Below are positions 6,701 through 14,905 of a stretch of 26,602 nucleotides of DNA, piece by piece. The stretch is taken from positions 1-26,602 of the forward strand of contig JAILBP010000171.1 in NCBI GenBank assembly GCA_024680835.1, given 5' to 3'. Position numbers and translations under genes: made by a program. Origin of the DNA: RGIG6904 sp024680835 (GTDB lineage: Bacteria > Bacillota > Clostridia > Lachnospirales > Lachnospiraceae). Numbering within the stretch: the stretch's first letter is position 1; every line of letters begins with the position of its first letter. A model generated the notes under the pieces. The model was given only the letters and a program-made list of their open reading frames with translations. It was not told where the DNA came from and did no database searches.

Positions 6701-9700
6701 CTATTTCTTTGGAGGTTGGTCGAGCTGGGCGTCTATAAGGTTTACGGATACCAGAGCAGAGACGCCCTTCTCCTGCATGGTGATACCGTAGAGACAGTCT
6801 GCGGCGTTCATGGTACCTCTTCTGTGAGTTATCACTATGAACTGTGACTTATCTGTCAGTTTGCTCAAATACTTGGCAAATCTGTCAACATTGGGATCGT
6901 CCAAAGCCGCCTCTATCTCGTCCAAAAGACAGAAGGGTGAGGGCTTAAGGTTCTGTATCGCAAAAAGCAGTGATATTGCCGACAGAGCCTTTTCTCCACC
7001 GGATAGCTGCATCATGTTCTGAAGCTTTTTGCCCGGCGGCTGCGCTATGATACGTATGCCGCATTCCAGAATGTCCACGTTGCCGTTTTCATCCTCCACA
7101 AGCTCCAGCTCTCCCTTACCGCCGCCGAAAAGCTCCTTGAATGTCTTATTAAACTCTTCTTTAATACGCTCGAATTTCTCGGTAAACTGGGCGCGCATAC
7201 CGCTCTCCAGCTCCTCTATGAGTTTCACAAGTGAGGCCTCTGCTTCCACCAGATCATCTCTCTGAACCTTCATAAAGCTGTATCGCTCGTTCAGCTCCTT
7301 GTAATCCTCCAAAGCATTGACATTTACATTGCCTAAAGCCTTGATCTCATCCTTAACCCTTGAGATATTTCTCTTAAGCTCCTGAAGGTTGGTAAACCTT
7401 TCATCCCTGAGGTCTGTACATGCATGCAGCGTAAGCTCATACTCCTGCCACATATAAGAATTCTGGTAAGAAAGATTGTCCTCCAGCTTTCTCTTCTGTT
7501 CACCGAGTCTGTAGGTTTCACGCTCGAGAGCAGAGATGCGGCCGTTTACCTCCTCGACCTTGCTGTAAAACTCTTTATTCTCAGCGGAAAGTTTTTCCTT
7601 CTCGGAAGCATTTTTCTTCTGCTCTTCCTTAAGGCTCTCTATCTCCTTTGCTCCTGCTTTTATGCGGTCTTCCAGCTCTTTGATGGCTTTTTCTTTTTCC
7701 CTGACATCGGCGGTGGATTCCTTAAGGCTTTTATCAATATCCACACTCTCCTCTTTGAGCTTTTCGATCTCAGCCGTAAGTCTTTCTATGTTCTCGGATG
7801 CAAAGCCTGCCTTCGCTTTTGCGGAAGCCTCATCAATCTGAACCTGCTGATAAGCAAGTTTTTCCCTCTCCTCATCAAGACCTAATTTATCGGTCTCTTT
7901 TGACAGCTCTGCCGATCTCTGCTCCAGCTCTTCCTTTCTCTTCTCGGCATTTGTAAGCTCGGATCTGTCCTTCTCAAGCCGGGACTTCAACTCCTGCTCT
8001 TCCGCCTTCAGGCGTTTCTGCTCTCCTGCCAGATCCGAGTGAACACGCTTTGTCTGTTCAGCCTGCTCTTTTAATCTGCTGAAATTGATCTCTGCTGTGT
8101 TTTTCTCTATGGCGAGTTTTTGAAGATTTTCCTTAACCTCATCGAAATCCATCTCATACACGGCTCTCGCCATCTCGCCGTCATCGATCTTTTTGGACAG
8201 ATCTTTTATGACGGAAGCAAGGCTCTTGACTTTCTTTTCAAGCTCGATGATCTCGCGGTTCCTGCCCAAAAGATTGCTGTTATTCTTGAAAGCGCCGCCG
8301 GATACAGAACCGCCGGGGCTTAAATACTCTCCCTCCAATGTTACGATATGAAGGCTGTAGGAATGTTTTTTGGCGATGGCATAAGCGTTGTCGATATTAT
8401 CTACCACCACAACTCTGCCTAAAAGGTACTTATATACCTCCCTGTATTTGTCGTCGCATTCCAACAGCGTATCGGCCATACCTATGGCACCTTTGTCATC
8501 AAGCGCTGTCTCATATTTGGAAGTATCCGAACCCTTAACACTGGTGAGTGGCAAAAAAGTAGCACGTCCGAACCTGTTCTTTTTGAGATACTCGATGAGC
8601 TCCTTTGCGGTGCGCTCATTGTCAGTCACAATATTCTGGATATTACCGCCTAAAGCTGTCTCTATGGCAGTCTCATACTTTTTCTCCACGGACATGAGCT
8701 CGGCTACCACTCCCAGAACTCCGGGAGTATCGGCCTTCTTTTCCATTATCTTCTTGGTGGTCTGGCCGTATCCGTCATACCGCTCCGCAATGTTCACCAA
8801 GGCCTCATGCCTTGATCTCACTGAGTTAAACTCATTCTGAGTCTCGGAAAGCTTCTGTTTGTCCGAATCTATGCTCTCGGTGCGGGTCTTTATCTCCTGT
8901 TCAATGGATTTGAGACGATCTGCGGTTTCGCGACCTCTCTTCTCCACATCCTCTAAGACCTTCTGCGCCTCCTTCATCTCCTTCTCGGCGACGGCTTCCT
9001 CGCTGGCTCTCTCGATGGAACGCTTGTTTATATCTGCCTGTTTTATGACTATCTGCTCGGAAAGCGTTACATTCTTCTGAATAGACACTTTTTTTGCAGC
9101 CATCTCATTCATAAGATCCAGGATCTCATTTTTGCAGGCTTCATTCTCATCCCTGCTCTTTGAAAGCTTAGCCTGTATCTCGGAGAGTCTTCCGGCGGCA
9201 GCCTTTGTCTTCTCGGCGGCACTGCTCACATCGGAATCCAGAGACTTTTTATCTTTTTCATGGGAAGCCTTTTCCTTTGTCTTCTCCTCTATCTCATCAG
9301 CTATGGCCGCTTTTCTGTTAATGAAATGTTCATCCGATACCGCGGCGGAATTGATCTGCTCGCGATAAACATTGATCTGACCTTCCAGCTTTTCTCCCAA
9401 AAGACCGGCTTCATTAAGCTTTTCACTGATCTCCGCTGATTTCCTGTCTATATGGTCCATAGACTCCTGCAGAGTCTCATAGGCTTCTTCGTTTTTCTGC
9501 TTTTCCTGTCTGACATTTCCAAGATCCCGCTCGGCAATATCAAGGTTTTCACCGACTTTGGTCAGCTCTCCCCTGATGCGCTCCGTCTCCAGAAGATAAG
9601 CATTCACGTCATAGATCTTGAGCTCTTCCTTCTTTTGGAGAAATACCCTTGCGGACTGGGCCTGCTTCTCAAGAGGGATCAGCTGCCTCTCCTGCTCAGT

Positions 9701-10285
9701 CAGGATGTCATTAATGCGGACAAGATTCTCCCTCTCGCTCTCAAGCTTCTTTTCCGTGGCGTTTCTGCGGCGCTTGAATTTCACTATACCGGCAGCCTCA
9801 TCAAAGAGCTCTCTTCTCTCCTCGGGACGACCGCTTAAGATCTTGTCGATCTGACCCTGTCCTATGATGGAGTAGCCCTCTTTACCTATTCCCGTATCAT
9901 AAAAAAGCTCCTGCACATCTTTTAATCTGCAGGGGTTTCCGTTTAATATGTATTCACTTTCACCGGAGCGGTATACCCGTCTTGCGACTGTAACCTCCGC
10001 ATAGTCAATGGGCAGCGCCCTGTCGGCGTTGTCAAATGTAATGGCAACATAAGCGTAACTTAAGGGTTTTCTGTTCTCGGTGCCCGCAAAGATAACATCC
10101 TGCATGGATGCTCCTCTCAACTGCTTGGCGCTCTGTTCGCCCAAAACCCAGCGGACCGCATCGGCAATGTTACTCTTACCACTGCCGTTGGGGCCCACTA
10201 TTCCGGTAAAGCCCTTGTCAAACTCAAAGAAAAGCTTGTTTGCAAAGGACTTAAATCCCTGTATCTCAATACTCTTTAAGTACAT
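6701..10285 (-). CDS. smc: Chromosome condensation protein SMC
   Basis: This is the ATPase of the SMC-ScpAB condensin that organises and segregates the chromosome. The 1194-residue protein has Walker A GPNGSGKS (31-38), a long first coiled coil (about 165-500), a hinge near 510-680 with a Gly-rich GGSVSGGAF segment, a second coiled coil (about 680-1030), signature LSGGEKALSA (from 1094) and Walker B CLLDEIEAALD (D1122, E1123). Length and order are canonical. It starts 1 nt after the rnc stop, so translation is probably coupled; AAGGG within rnc serves as ribosome binding site. Confidence 0.97.
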   Translation of the reverse strand: MYLKSIEIQGFKSFANKLFFEFDKGFTGIVGPNGSGKSNIADAVRWVLGEQSAKQLRGASMQDVIFAGTENRKPLSYAYVAITFDNADRALPIDYAEVTVARRVYRSGESEYILNGNPCRLKDVQELFYDTGIGKEGYSIIGQGQIDKILSGRPEERRELFDEAAGIVKFKRRRNATEKKLESERENLVRINDILTEQERQLIPLEKQAQSARVFLQKKEELKIYDVNAYLLETERIRGELTKVGENLDIAERDLGNVRQEKQKNEEAYETLQESMDHIDRKSAEISEKLNEAGLLGEKLEGQINVYREQINSAAVSDEHFINRKAAIADEIEEKTKEKASHEKDKKSLDSDVSSAAEKTKAAAGRLSEIQAKLSKSRDENEACKNEILDLMNEMAAKKVSIQKNVTLSEQIVIKQADINKRSIERASEEAVAEKEMKEAQKVLEDVEKRGRETADRLKSIEQEIKTRTESIDSDKQKLSETQNEFNSVRSRHEALVNIAERYDGYGQTTKKIMEKKADTPGVLGVVAELMSVEKKYETAIETALGGNIQNIVTDNERTAKELIEYLKKNRFGRATFLPLTSVKGSDTSKYETALDDKGAIGMADTLLECDDKYREVYKYLLGRVVVVDNIDNAYAIAKKHSYSLHIVTLEGEYLSPGGSVSGGAFKNNSNLLGRNREIIELEKKVKSLASVIKDLSKKIDDGEMARAVYEMDFDEVKENLQKLAIEKNTAEINFSRLKEQAEQTKRVHSDLAGEQKRLKAEEQELKSRLEKDRSELTNAEKRKEELEQRSAELSKETDKLGLDEEREKLAYQQVQIDEASAKAKAGFASENIERLTAEIEKLKEESVDIDKSLKESTADVREKEKAIKELEDRIKAGAKEIESLKEEQKKNASEKEKLSAENKEFYSKVEEVNGRISALERETYRLGEQKRKLEDNLSYQNSYMWQEYELTLHACTDLRDERFTNLQELKRNISRVKDEIKALGNVNVNALEDYKELNERYSFMKVQRDDLVEAEASLVKLIEELESGMRAQFTEKFERIKEEFNKTFKELFGGGKGELELVEDENGNVDILECGIRIIAQPPGKKLQNMMQLSGGEKALSAISLLFAIQNLKPSPFCLLDEIEAALDDPNVDRFAKYLSKLTDKSQFIVITHRRGTMNAADCLYGITMQEKGVSALVSVNLIDAQLDQPPKK

Positions 10286-10286
10286 T

Positions 10287-10967
10287 CTAATTTCCCTTCA
10301 ATTTCATAAGAGCTACGTAGCTGGCTTCTTTTTCGGCGTCCTTTTTAGTGTGTCCGACGCCTTCTCCCATCTTCTCGCCCTGAACGTACACAGCTACCCT
10401 GAATGTCTTGGCATGGTCCGGACCGCTCTGGTCTATTATCTCATACACGGCTCTGCCCATACCTCGCCCCTGTGTCTCCTCCTGAAGCAGCGATTTGGCA
10501 TCATGGAACAGGGCTTTTTTCTCTGTGTTCACCAAAACAAAACGATGGATGAAAGCCTTTGCGCTCTCATATCCCCCGTCAAGGTACATTGCGCCTATCA
10601 TGGCTTCCACAGCATCAGACAGGATCGACTTTCTGGTGCGCCCGCCTGTCTTCTCTTCTCCGTGAGCCATACGGATGTAATCGCCCAGCTCCAGCTGAAC
10701 CGCAGTCTCATTTAATGAAACCTCGCACACTAACGCAGCTCTGATCCTGGTGAGCTCACCTTCCGGACACTGGGGATATTTCTGATATAAAAATTCACTG
10801 GTCACCAGCTCAAGAACCGCATCACCCAAATATTCCAGGCGCTCGTTATCGGCACCTGTAAGGTGCCTCTCATGCGCATAGGAACTGTGTGTCAGTGCCT
10901 GAGCTAAGAGACCAGCATTCACAAAGCTATAACCTATAGCTTTTTCAAGTTCCTGCTGTTCTCTCAT
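10287..10967 (-). CDS. rnc: Ribonuclease III
   Basis: This endonuclease cuts double-stranded RNA in rRNA maturation and mRNA decay. The signature NERLEYLGDAVLE (41-53) carries the metal ligands E45 and D49. The second set, SDAVEAMIGA, gives D118 and E121. A dsRNA-binding domain occupies about 155-226. I start it at ATG 10967, giving 226 residues. A longer reading frame begins at TTG 10982, but the GGGAGAG ribosome binding site lies inside that extension and is correctly spaced for 10967. It sits between acpP (25 nt) and smc (1 nt), a conserved order in Firmicutes. Confidence 0.95.
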   Translation of the reverse strand: MREQQELEKAIGYSFVNAGLLAQALTHSSYAHERHLTGADNERLEYLGDAVLELVTSEFLYQKYPQCPEGELTRIRAALVCEVSLNETAVQLELGDYIRMAHGEEKTGGRTRKSILSDAVEAMIGAMYLDGGYESAKAFIHRFVLVNTEKKALFHDAKSLLQEETQGRGMGRAVYEIIDQSGPDHAKTFRVAVYVQGEKMGEGVGHTKKDAEKEASYVALMKLKGN

Positions 10968-10992
10968 AAGAATCTCTCCCAATGGTTATTTC

Positions 10993-11223
10993 TTATCCTA
11001 TAGCTGCCTTGATCTTCTCTACCGCATCACCTACAGTAGTGATATTCTCTGCTTCCTCTGCAGGTATCACGATCTCAAATGCCTCCTCAATACCCATAAT
11101 GATCTGATAAATATCAAGTGAGTCTGCGGTAAGATCATCCTTGAATGATGTCTCCTCTGTAATGTCAGCGGGATCTACACTCAAAACCTCCACTATAATG
11201 TCTCTGACTTTCTCAAATTCCAT
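10993..11223 (-). CDS. acpP: Acyl carrier protein
   Basis: This small acidic carrier holds growing acyl chains on a phosphopantetheine arm for fatty-acid synthesis and donates them to PlsX. The 76-residue protein has the modification site DSL (34-36, Ser35) and the usual four-helix pattern. The reading frame is open 33 codons further upstream, but those residues do not resemble ACP; AAAGGA upstream of ATG 11223 fits, with slightly long spacing. It has its own promoter near 11350-11378 and a leader of about 120 nt. It is followed by rnc, smc and ftsY. Confidence 0.95.
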   Translation of the reverse strand: MEFEKVRDIIVEVLSVDPADITEETSFKDDLTADSLDIYQIIMGIEEAFEIVIPAEEAENITTVGDAVEKIKAAIG

Positions 11224-11348
11224 GTTTTGTTCCATCCTTTCCGTTGTCATGTCTGAAAAAATAAAATATAAATAGCTTTCACCGTCATGCATCCGGATCG
11301 ACGCACCTGAAACCCGGCACATATTCCGTCAGCATTATAACTTTACAA

Positions 11349-11378
11349 TATATATAACACTTTTCGTATATTTATCAA
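11349..11378 (-). promoter_or_regulatory. Probable promoter of acpP-rnc-smc-ftsY
   Basis: The minus strand carries TTGATA (11373-11378) followed at 16-18 bases by an alternating TATATA stretch (11349-11356). A TATAAT farther down (11334-11339) lacks a good -35 at the right distance. The AATATTTTACTTGATA context closely resembles the ylxM promoter. The exact -10 is uncertain. Confidence 0.5.
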
Positions 11379-11408
11379 GTAAAATATTACTATTATAGTG
11401 CTACCACT

Positions 11409-11418
11409 GTTACTATTC
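11409..11418 (-). promoter_or_regulatory. Conserved upstream box, acpP copy
   Basis: On the coding strand this reads GAATAGTAAC, identical to the rpmF and secG copies. Its proximal end is 30 nt above the -35. The bases just upstream, TACATGATATTGGCTGC, resemble those in front of the ylxM copy (TACATCATAAATAGGCTGT). It lies between the plsX stop and acpP. Confidence 0.65.
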
Positions 11419-11445
11419 GCAGCCAATATCATGTAGTATACAGGC

Positions 11446-12447
11446 TCACTGCATCAGGAACTCTCCTATCTTCGCATTTATATCCTGCTCCTTGAAGGTC
11501 ACGCACTGTAAAATAGTATTACGGATCTCACCTGCCTTTGATGATCCGTGAGTCTTTACCACAAGCCCTTTGCAGCCCAAAAGCGGTGCGCCTCCATACT
11601 CCGAGGTATCAAAACCCTTAAGGGTTTTCTTGAGCGCCGGTTTAGCCATTGCTGCACCGATCTTTGACACTGTGGATGACATAAGACCTTTTTTGATCAT
11701 GCTGATCAGTGTAGAACCAAGACCCTCATAAAGCTTTAAAATGACATTGCCCACAAAAGCCTCGCACACTATGACATCAGCAGCGCCCTTAGGGATATCC
11801 CTGGCCTCGATAGATCCGATAAAGTTTATGTTCTTTAATTCCTTCAGAAGAGGATATGTCTCTTTTACCAGAGCATTTCCCTTCTCTTCCTCAGCGCCGA
11901 TGTTCACTATGGCGACTCTCGGATTCTTTACTCCTGTCACGTGCTCCATGTATATGGAACCCATCTGGGCAAACTGCACAAGATGTGAAGATCTGGCGTC
12001 CACGTTAGCTCCGCAGTCCAACAGCAGAGCCACACCGTTCTCCGTAGGTATGAGGGGAGCTAAAGGCGGTCTTTCAATTCCCTTTATGCGACCCACCAAA
12101 AGCGTACCTCCTGCCAATACAGCACCTGTATTACCGGCTGAGACAAAGGCATCGGCCTCTCCTTTTTTTACAAGGTTAAGTCCCACCACCATGGATGAAT
12201 CCTTTTTTCTGCGGATCGCATCTACAGGCGGCTCAGCCATCTCTATCATCTCCGTAGTATGCACAACAGTGCACCCATGCGCATCCGACATGCCGTTTTC
12301 AGCAAGCTCCTGCCTGATCCTGCCTTCATCTCCGCAGAGAAAGATCTCTATGTCGTCCCTCTCACTAAGCGCCATACATGCGCCTTTTACAATCTCAGAG
12401 GGGGCGTTGTCTCCTCCCATGGCATCCAAAGCGATCCTTGTGCTCAT
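11446..12447 (-). CDS. plsX: Phosphate acyltransferase PlsX
   Basis: It converts acyl-ACP and phosphate to acyl-phosphate, the donor for PlsY in phosphatidic acid synthesis at the membrane. The 333-residue protein has the hallmark start ALDAMGGDNAP (7-17) and conserved segments LLDCGANVD, VNIGAEEEKGN and a final GCKGLVVKTHGSS. Length is normal. AAAGGAG is 8 bases before the ATG. It follows rpmF, but a strong terminator (12472-12490) lies only 24 nt before its start and no clear promoter is visible after that, so readthrough probably supplies its transcript. FapR and the fab genes that accompany plsX in Bacillus are absent here. Confidence 0.96.
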   Translation of the reverse strand: MSTRIALDAMGGDNAPSEIVKGACMALSERDDIEIFLCGDEGRIRQELAENGMSDAHGCTVVHTTEMIEMAEPPVDAIRRKKDSSMVVGLNLVKKGEADAFVSAGNTGAVLAGGTLLVGRIKGIERPPLAPLIPTENGVALLLDCGANVDARSSHLVQFAQMGSIYMEHVTGVKNPRVAIVNIGAEEEKGNALVKETYPLLKELKNINFIGSIEARDIPKGAADVIVCEAFVGNVILKLYEGLGSTLISMIKKGLMSSTVSKIGAAMAKPALKKTLKGFDTSEYGGAPLLGCKGLVVKTHGSSKAGEIRNTILQCVTFKEQDINAKIGEFLMQ

Positions 12448-12464
12448 AGCAAACTCCTTTCAAA

Positions 12465-12490
12465 GAAAAAACCTCCCGCAACCGGGAGGT
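12465..12490 (-). terminator. Terminator after rpmF, abutting the plsX ribosome binding site
   Basis: The stem ACCTCCCG/CGGGAGGT (12471-12490) is perfect with loop CAAC and is followed on the minus strand by TTTTTTC. It begins 14 nt after the rpmF stop. The AAAGGAG of plsX follows within 15 nt, leaving no space for a promoter between them. Confidence 0.85.
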
Positions 12491-12503
12491 ATCAACAACA
12501 TGA

Positions 12504-12683
12504 TCAATCCATTGCGATGATCTCTTTTTTATTGTATTTTCCGCAGTTCTTGCATACTCTGTGCGGAACCATAAGAGAACCACATGTGCTGCACTTTACA
12601 AGCGCGGGAGCGCTCATCTTCCAGTTAGCTCTTCTCTTATCTCTTCTACCTTTTGAAGATTTGTTTTTTGGACAGATAGACAT
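12504..12683 (-). CDS. rpmF: 50S ribosomal protein L32
   Basis: This is a small zinc-ribbon ribosomal protein of the large subunit. The 59-residue product starts MSICPKNKSSKGRRDKRRAN and has two CxxC pairs (Cys31/34 and Cys46/49) forming the zinc site, so it is the zinc-binding form. The ribosome binding site is AAGGAGG. It has a consensus promoter and ends in a strong terminator. A yceD (DUF177) gene usually precedes rpmF in Clostridia, but the 270-base gap upstream contains none. Confidence 0.96.
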   Translation of the reverse strand: MSICPKNKSSKGRRDKRRANWKMSAPALVKCSTCGSLMVPHRVCKNCGKYNKKEIIAMD

Positions 12684-12727
12684 CTTTTACACCTCCTTAC
12701 AACGAAATTATGTCTAAACCTTACGCC

Positions 12728-12786
12728 TCGCACACCGTATCAAACCGTCGTGCGATCCGGCTGCAGGTCTTCTCTCAATGTCGCAC
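12728..12786 (-). promoter_or_regulatory. rpmF leader with competing hairpins
   Basis: Three 6-base segments in the roughly 104-nt leader can pair in two exclusive ways. On the coding strand GTGCGA (12781-12786, at the very 5' end), TCGCAC (12750-12755) and GTGCGA (12728-12733) occur in that order, so the middle one can pair with either flank. Ribosomal protein leaders are often autoregulated, but no known L32 leader motif is recognised here. Confidence 0.35.
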
Positions 12787-12793
12787 TCGAAAA

Positions 12794-12822
12794 ATTATAC
12801 TTTATAGAACTTTTCGTGTCAA
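12794..12822 (-). promoter_or_regulatory. Consensus sigma-A promoter of rpmF
   Basis: TTGACA (12817-12822), a 17-base spacer and TATAAT (12794-12799) match the consensus at all 12 positions. The AT-rich run just above the -35 looks like an UP element. The start point would be near 12787. Confidence 0.92.
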
Positions 12823-12851
12823 CATATTTTTTTATTTTTCTTTGGTTACAG

Positions 12852-12902
12852 GTTACTATTCACAGTTATCTCAATGTATATCCCGGCTCGACCACATACA
12901 TA
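12852..12902 (-). promoter_or_regulatory. Conserved two-block upstream element, rpmF copy
   Basis: The proximal block is GAATAGTAAC on the coding strand (12852-12861), 29 nt above the -35. The distal block TATGTATGTGGTCG (12889-12902) continues into AGCCGG. Ungapped comparison of 12856-12902 with 16746-16792 gives 33 of 47 identical bases, concentrated in the two blocks. Confidence 0.65.
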
Positions 12903-12938
12903 CACCCTGCTGTTCGTGTGTGATATGTTCACATGTAT

Positions 12939-12956
12939 TAAGCTGCTGACAGCTTA
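12939..12956 (-). other. Hairpin overlapping the trmD stop
   Basis: TAAGCTG/CAGCTTA pair perfectly around a 4-base loop; the TAA stop of trmD is part of the stem. No T-run follows, so it may protect the 3' end or terminate weakly rather than act as a strong terminator. Confidence 0.4.
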
Positions 12957-13736
12957 TTTTGCACGACCGGGGTCAATGGATACTGCCTGATATTTATCAT
13001 ACAGATCGGGGCGTCTATCCCGGGTGCGTTCAAGTGACTGTTCAAAACGCCACTTATCAACCTTAGCGTGATCGCCGGATATCAGTATTGGTGGAACGGC
13101 TTTTCCCATCCAGACTTCCGGTCTTGTGTATTGCGGATACTCTAACAGCCCCTCCTCGAAGGACTCTCCGACACCGCTCATCTCATTGGTGAGAACTCCC
13201 GGCACCATACGGCTCACTGCATCGCACACCACCATGGCTGCCAGCTCACCGCCGGTCAGGACATAATCACCTATGGAGATATTGTCGGTGACAATAGCAT
13301 CCAGCACTCTCTCGTCTATGCCTTCATAATGACCGCAGAGGAGTATGAGGGAATCTTCACAGGCGAGTTCCTTGGCCTTTGACTGGTTGAAAACCTCTCC
13401 CTGTGGTGTCAGATAAACACACCTGGCCTTTTTATCCTGCCCTGTCTTAAGGATTTCCGTCTCATCCGGTAGCTCCGACAGCCCGGGAAGCCTTCCGGTC
13501 CTTATCTTCTCCGTGACAGCCCTGTAACAGTCATATACAGGTTGTGGTGTCATGAGCATTCCGGCTCCGCCTCCGTAAGTATAATCATCAACCTTGCGAT
13601 GACGGTCTTTCGTGTAATCCCTGATATTCACTGCGTTAAGGCTTATAATACCTTTGTCCATGGCCCGTCCTGTAATGGATGTGGACAATGCATGCTCTAC
13701 CATCTCAGGAAAGAGCGTCATAACATAAAAATCCAT
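12954..13736 (-). CDS. trmD: tRNA (guanine-N1)-methyltransferase TrmD
   Basis: It methylates G37 of tRNAs using SAM, preventing frameshifts. The 260-residue SPOUT/knot enzyme shows LFPEM (8-12), GGGAGMLM (55-62), LCGHYEGIDERV (133-144), the knot segment SIGDYVLTGGELA (154-166) and DAVSRMVPGVL with probable catalytic Asp172. The start has AGGGAT upstream. It lies 23 nt after rimM. In most Firmicutes rplS follows trmD; here rpmF follows instead. Confidence 0.96.
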   Translation of the reverse strand: MDFYVMTLFPEMVEHALSTSITGRAMDKGIISLNAVNIRDYTKDRHRKVDDYTYGGGAGMLMTPQPVYDCYRAVTEKIRTGRLPGLSELPDETEILKTGQDKKARCVYLTPQGEVFNQSKAKELACEDSLILLCGHYEGIDERVLDAIVTDNISIGDYVLTGGELAAMVVCDAVSRMVPGVLTNEMSGVGESFEEGLLEYPQYTRPEVWMGKAVPPILISGDHAKVDKWRFEQSLERTRDRRPDLYDKYQAVSIDPGRAK

Positions 13737-13759
13737 GGTTTTATCCCTGCGTAAATCTG

Positions 13760-14278
13760 CTAAAGATCCATAAGTCCATCCAAAAGATGCACTTCCATCA
13801 GACCCGCCTCCAGATCAACATTCAAAACGCACTGTCTGATGTTTGGGATCAGTATCTCTCTGCCATTTCCCTTCACCACATAAACATCATTGGCTCCGGT
13901 CTCTATGATGTCATCGATGACACCAAGATCCTCACCTTCATCCGTATGTACCTGAAGTCCGTAGAGATCCTTGAGATAATACTCGCCTTCCTCAAGAGGG
14001 ATGGCATTTTCTCTTGTGACATAAAGCTCGCTCTTCTTAAACTTTTCGATATCGTTGATATCATCATAGTCTTTGAACTTTAAGATCACCAGATTTTTGA
14101 AATATCTGGCTCTCTCCGCCACAAGGTCTATCCGCTCTCCTCCGGGCGTGATCAGCACAGTGTCCTTTAACGCATCAAAGCGTCTGACGTCATCCGTCAG
14201 CGGGAACACCTTGACCTCACCCTTAAGTCCATGGGTATCGGTTATAACACCGATCTGAAATAAATCGTCTTTTGTCAT
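13760..14278 (-). CDS. rimM: 16S rRNA processing protein RimM
   Basis: This is a 30S assembly factor that binds S19 and helps mature the 16S 3' domain. The N-terminal RimM barrel begins FQIGVITDTHGLKGEVKV; the C-terminal PRC barrel spans about 95-170 (YYLKDLYGL, IETGANDVYVV, ILIPNI). I start it at ATG 14278 (172 residues) because AGAGG is correctly placed there; an upstream TTG at 14302 would put that site inside the gene. It lies 30 nt after khpA. Confidence 0.95.
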   Translation of the reverse strand: MTKDDLFQIGVITDTHGLKGEVKVFPLTDDVRRFDALKDTVLITPGGERIDLVAERARYFKNLVILKFKDYDDINDIEKFKKSELYVTRENAIPLEEGEYYLKDLYGLQVHTDEGEDLGVIDDIIETGANDVYVVKGNGREILIPNIRQCVLNVDLEAGLMEVHLLDGLMDL

Positions 14279-14308
14279 AAAGCCTCTGAAATCCAAGCTC
14301 AAGCTCCG

Positions 14309-14539
14309 TTATCTGCCAATCTCCACATCCACTCTCTTGTCTGTCTTTGCGGATGCAGCCTTGACAACAGATCTGATGGCCTTTGCTATACGTCCCTGCT
14401 TGCCGATGACCTTCCCCATATCTTCGGGATCCACATTAAGATTGATCACTATGGAGCGATCAGTCTCTTCCTCTGTCACGACAACATTTTCAGGATGATC
14501 AACAAGAGCCTTGGCAATTACCTCTACTAATTCTTTCAT
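14309..14539 (-). CDS. khpA: KH-domain RNA-binding protein KhpA
   Basis: This small single-KH RNA chaperone (YlqC family) partners with KhpB in Gram-positive bacteria and affects cell elongation and division through mRNA control. The 76-residue protein has the GxxG loop GKQG (47-50) in VIGKQGRIAKAIRSVVK. It lies 11 nt after rpsP and 30 nt before rimM, its usual site. A khpB gene is not in the window. Confidence 0.93.
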   Translation of the reverse strand: MKELVEVIAKALVDHPENVVVTEEETDRSIVINLNVDPEDMGKVIGKQGRIAKAIRSVVKAASAKTDKRVDVEIGR

Positions 14540-14550
14540 TGCCTACCTCT

Positions 14551-14799
14551 CTATTTCTCTGTTACACCTGCAAGCTTAAAGATCTTAGCTACTGTCTCTG
14601 TAGGCTGTGCTCCGTTTGAAAGCCACTTCTTTGCTGCCTCTGCATCTACCTGGAATGCGCTGGGCTTCTGATTGGGATCGTATGTTCCGATCTCATCGAT
14701 GCACTGACCGTTTCTTGCTACCCTCGAATCTGCCACAACGATACGATAGATCGGTGCTCTCTTCTTGCCAAGTCTCTTTAATCTGATCTTTACTGCCAT
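14551..14799 (-). CDS. rpsP: 30S ribosomal protein S16
   Basis: This small-subunit protein is important for 30S assembly. The 82-residue product has the family start MAVKIRLKRLGKKRAPIYR and the segments DSRVARNG and IGTYDPNQ. The frame is open 11 codons upstream, but AAAGGAG eight bases before ATG 14799 fixes the start. The 106-nt gap from ffh holds no clear terminator. Confidence 0.97.
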   Translation of the reverse strand: MAVKIRLKRLGKKRAPIYRIVVADSRVARNGQCIDEIGTYDPNQKPSAFQVDAEAAKKWLSNGAQPTETVAKIFKLAGVTEK

Positions 14800-14905
14800 T
14801 TCTTTTTCTCCTTTTTTACGGGTTATACCCAAATTTTATGATCTACGGATCAGGTCAGTAAACCTTCACCGTGATGCTACCTGTGTTAATGTATCTGTGA
14901 AAACA

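Noticed and set aside
12439..12447. FapR operator in front of plsX
   Set aside because: No TTAGTACC-type palindrome near plsX or acpP, and no fapR in the window.
11741..12520. 259-codon plus-strand frame over plsX
   Set aside because: The longest shadow in the window, but fully antisense to PlsX; its Pro/Ser/Thr-rich product reflects codon bias on the other strand.
14800..14905. Promoter or terminator between ffh and rpsP
   Set aside because: Only weak -10-like matches without a paired -35, and no stem followed by T-run.
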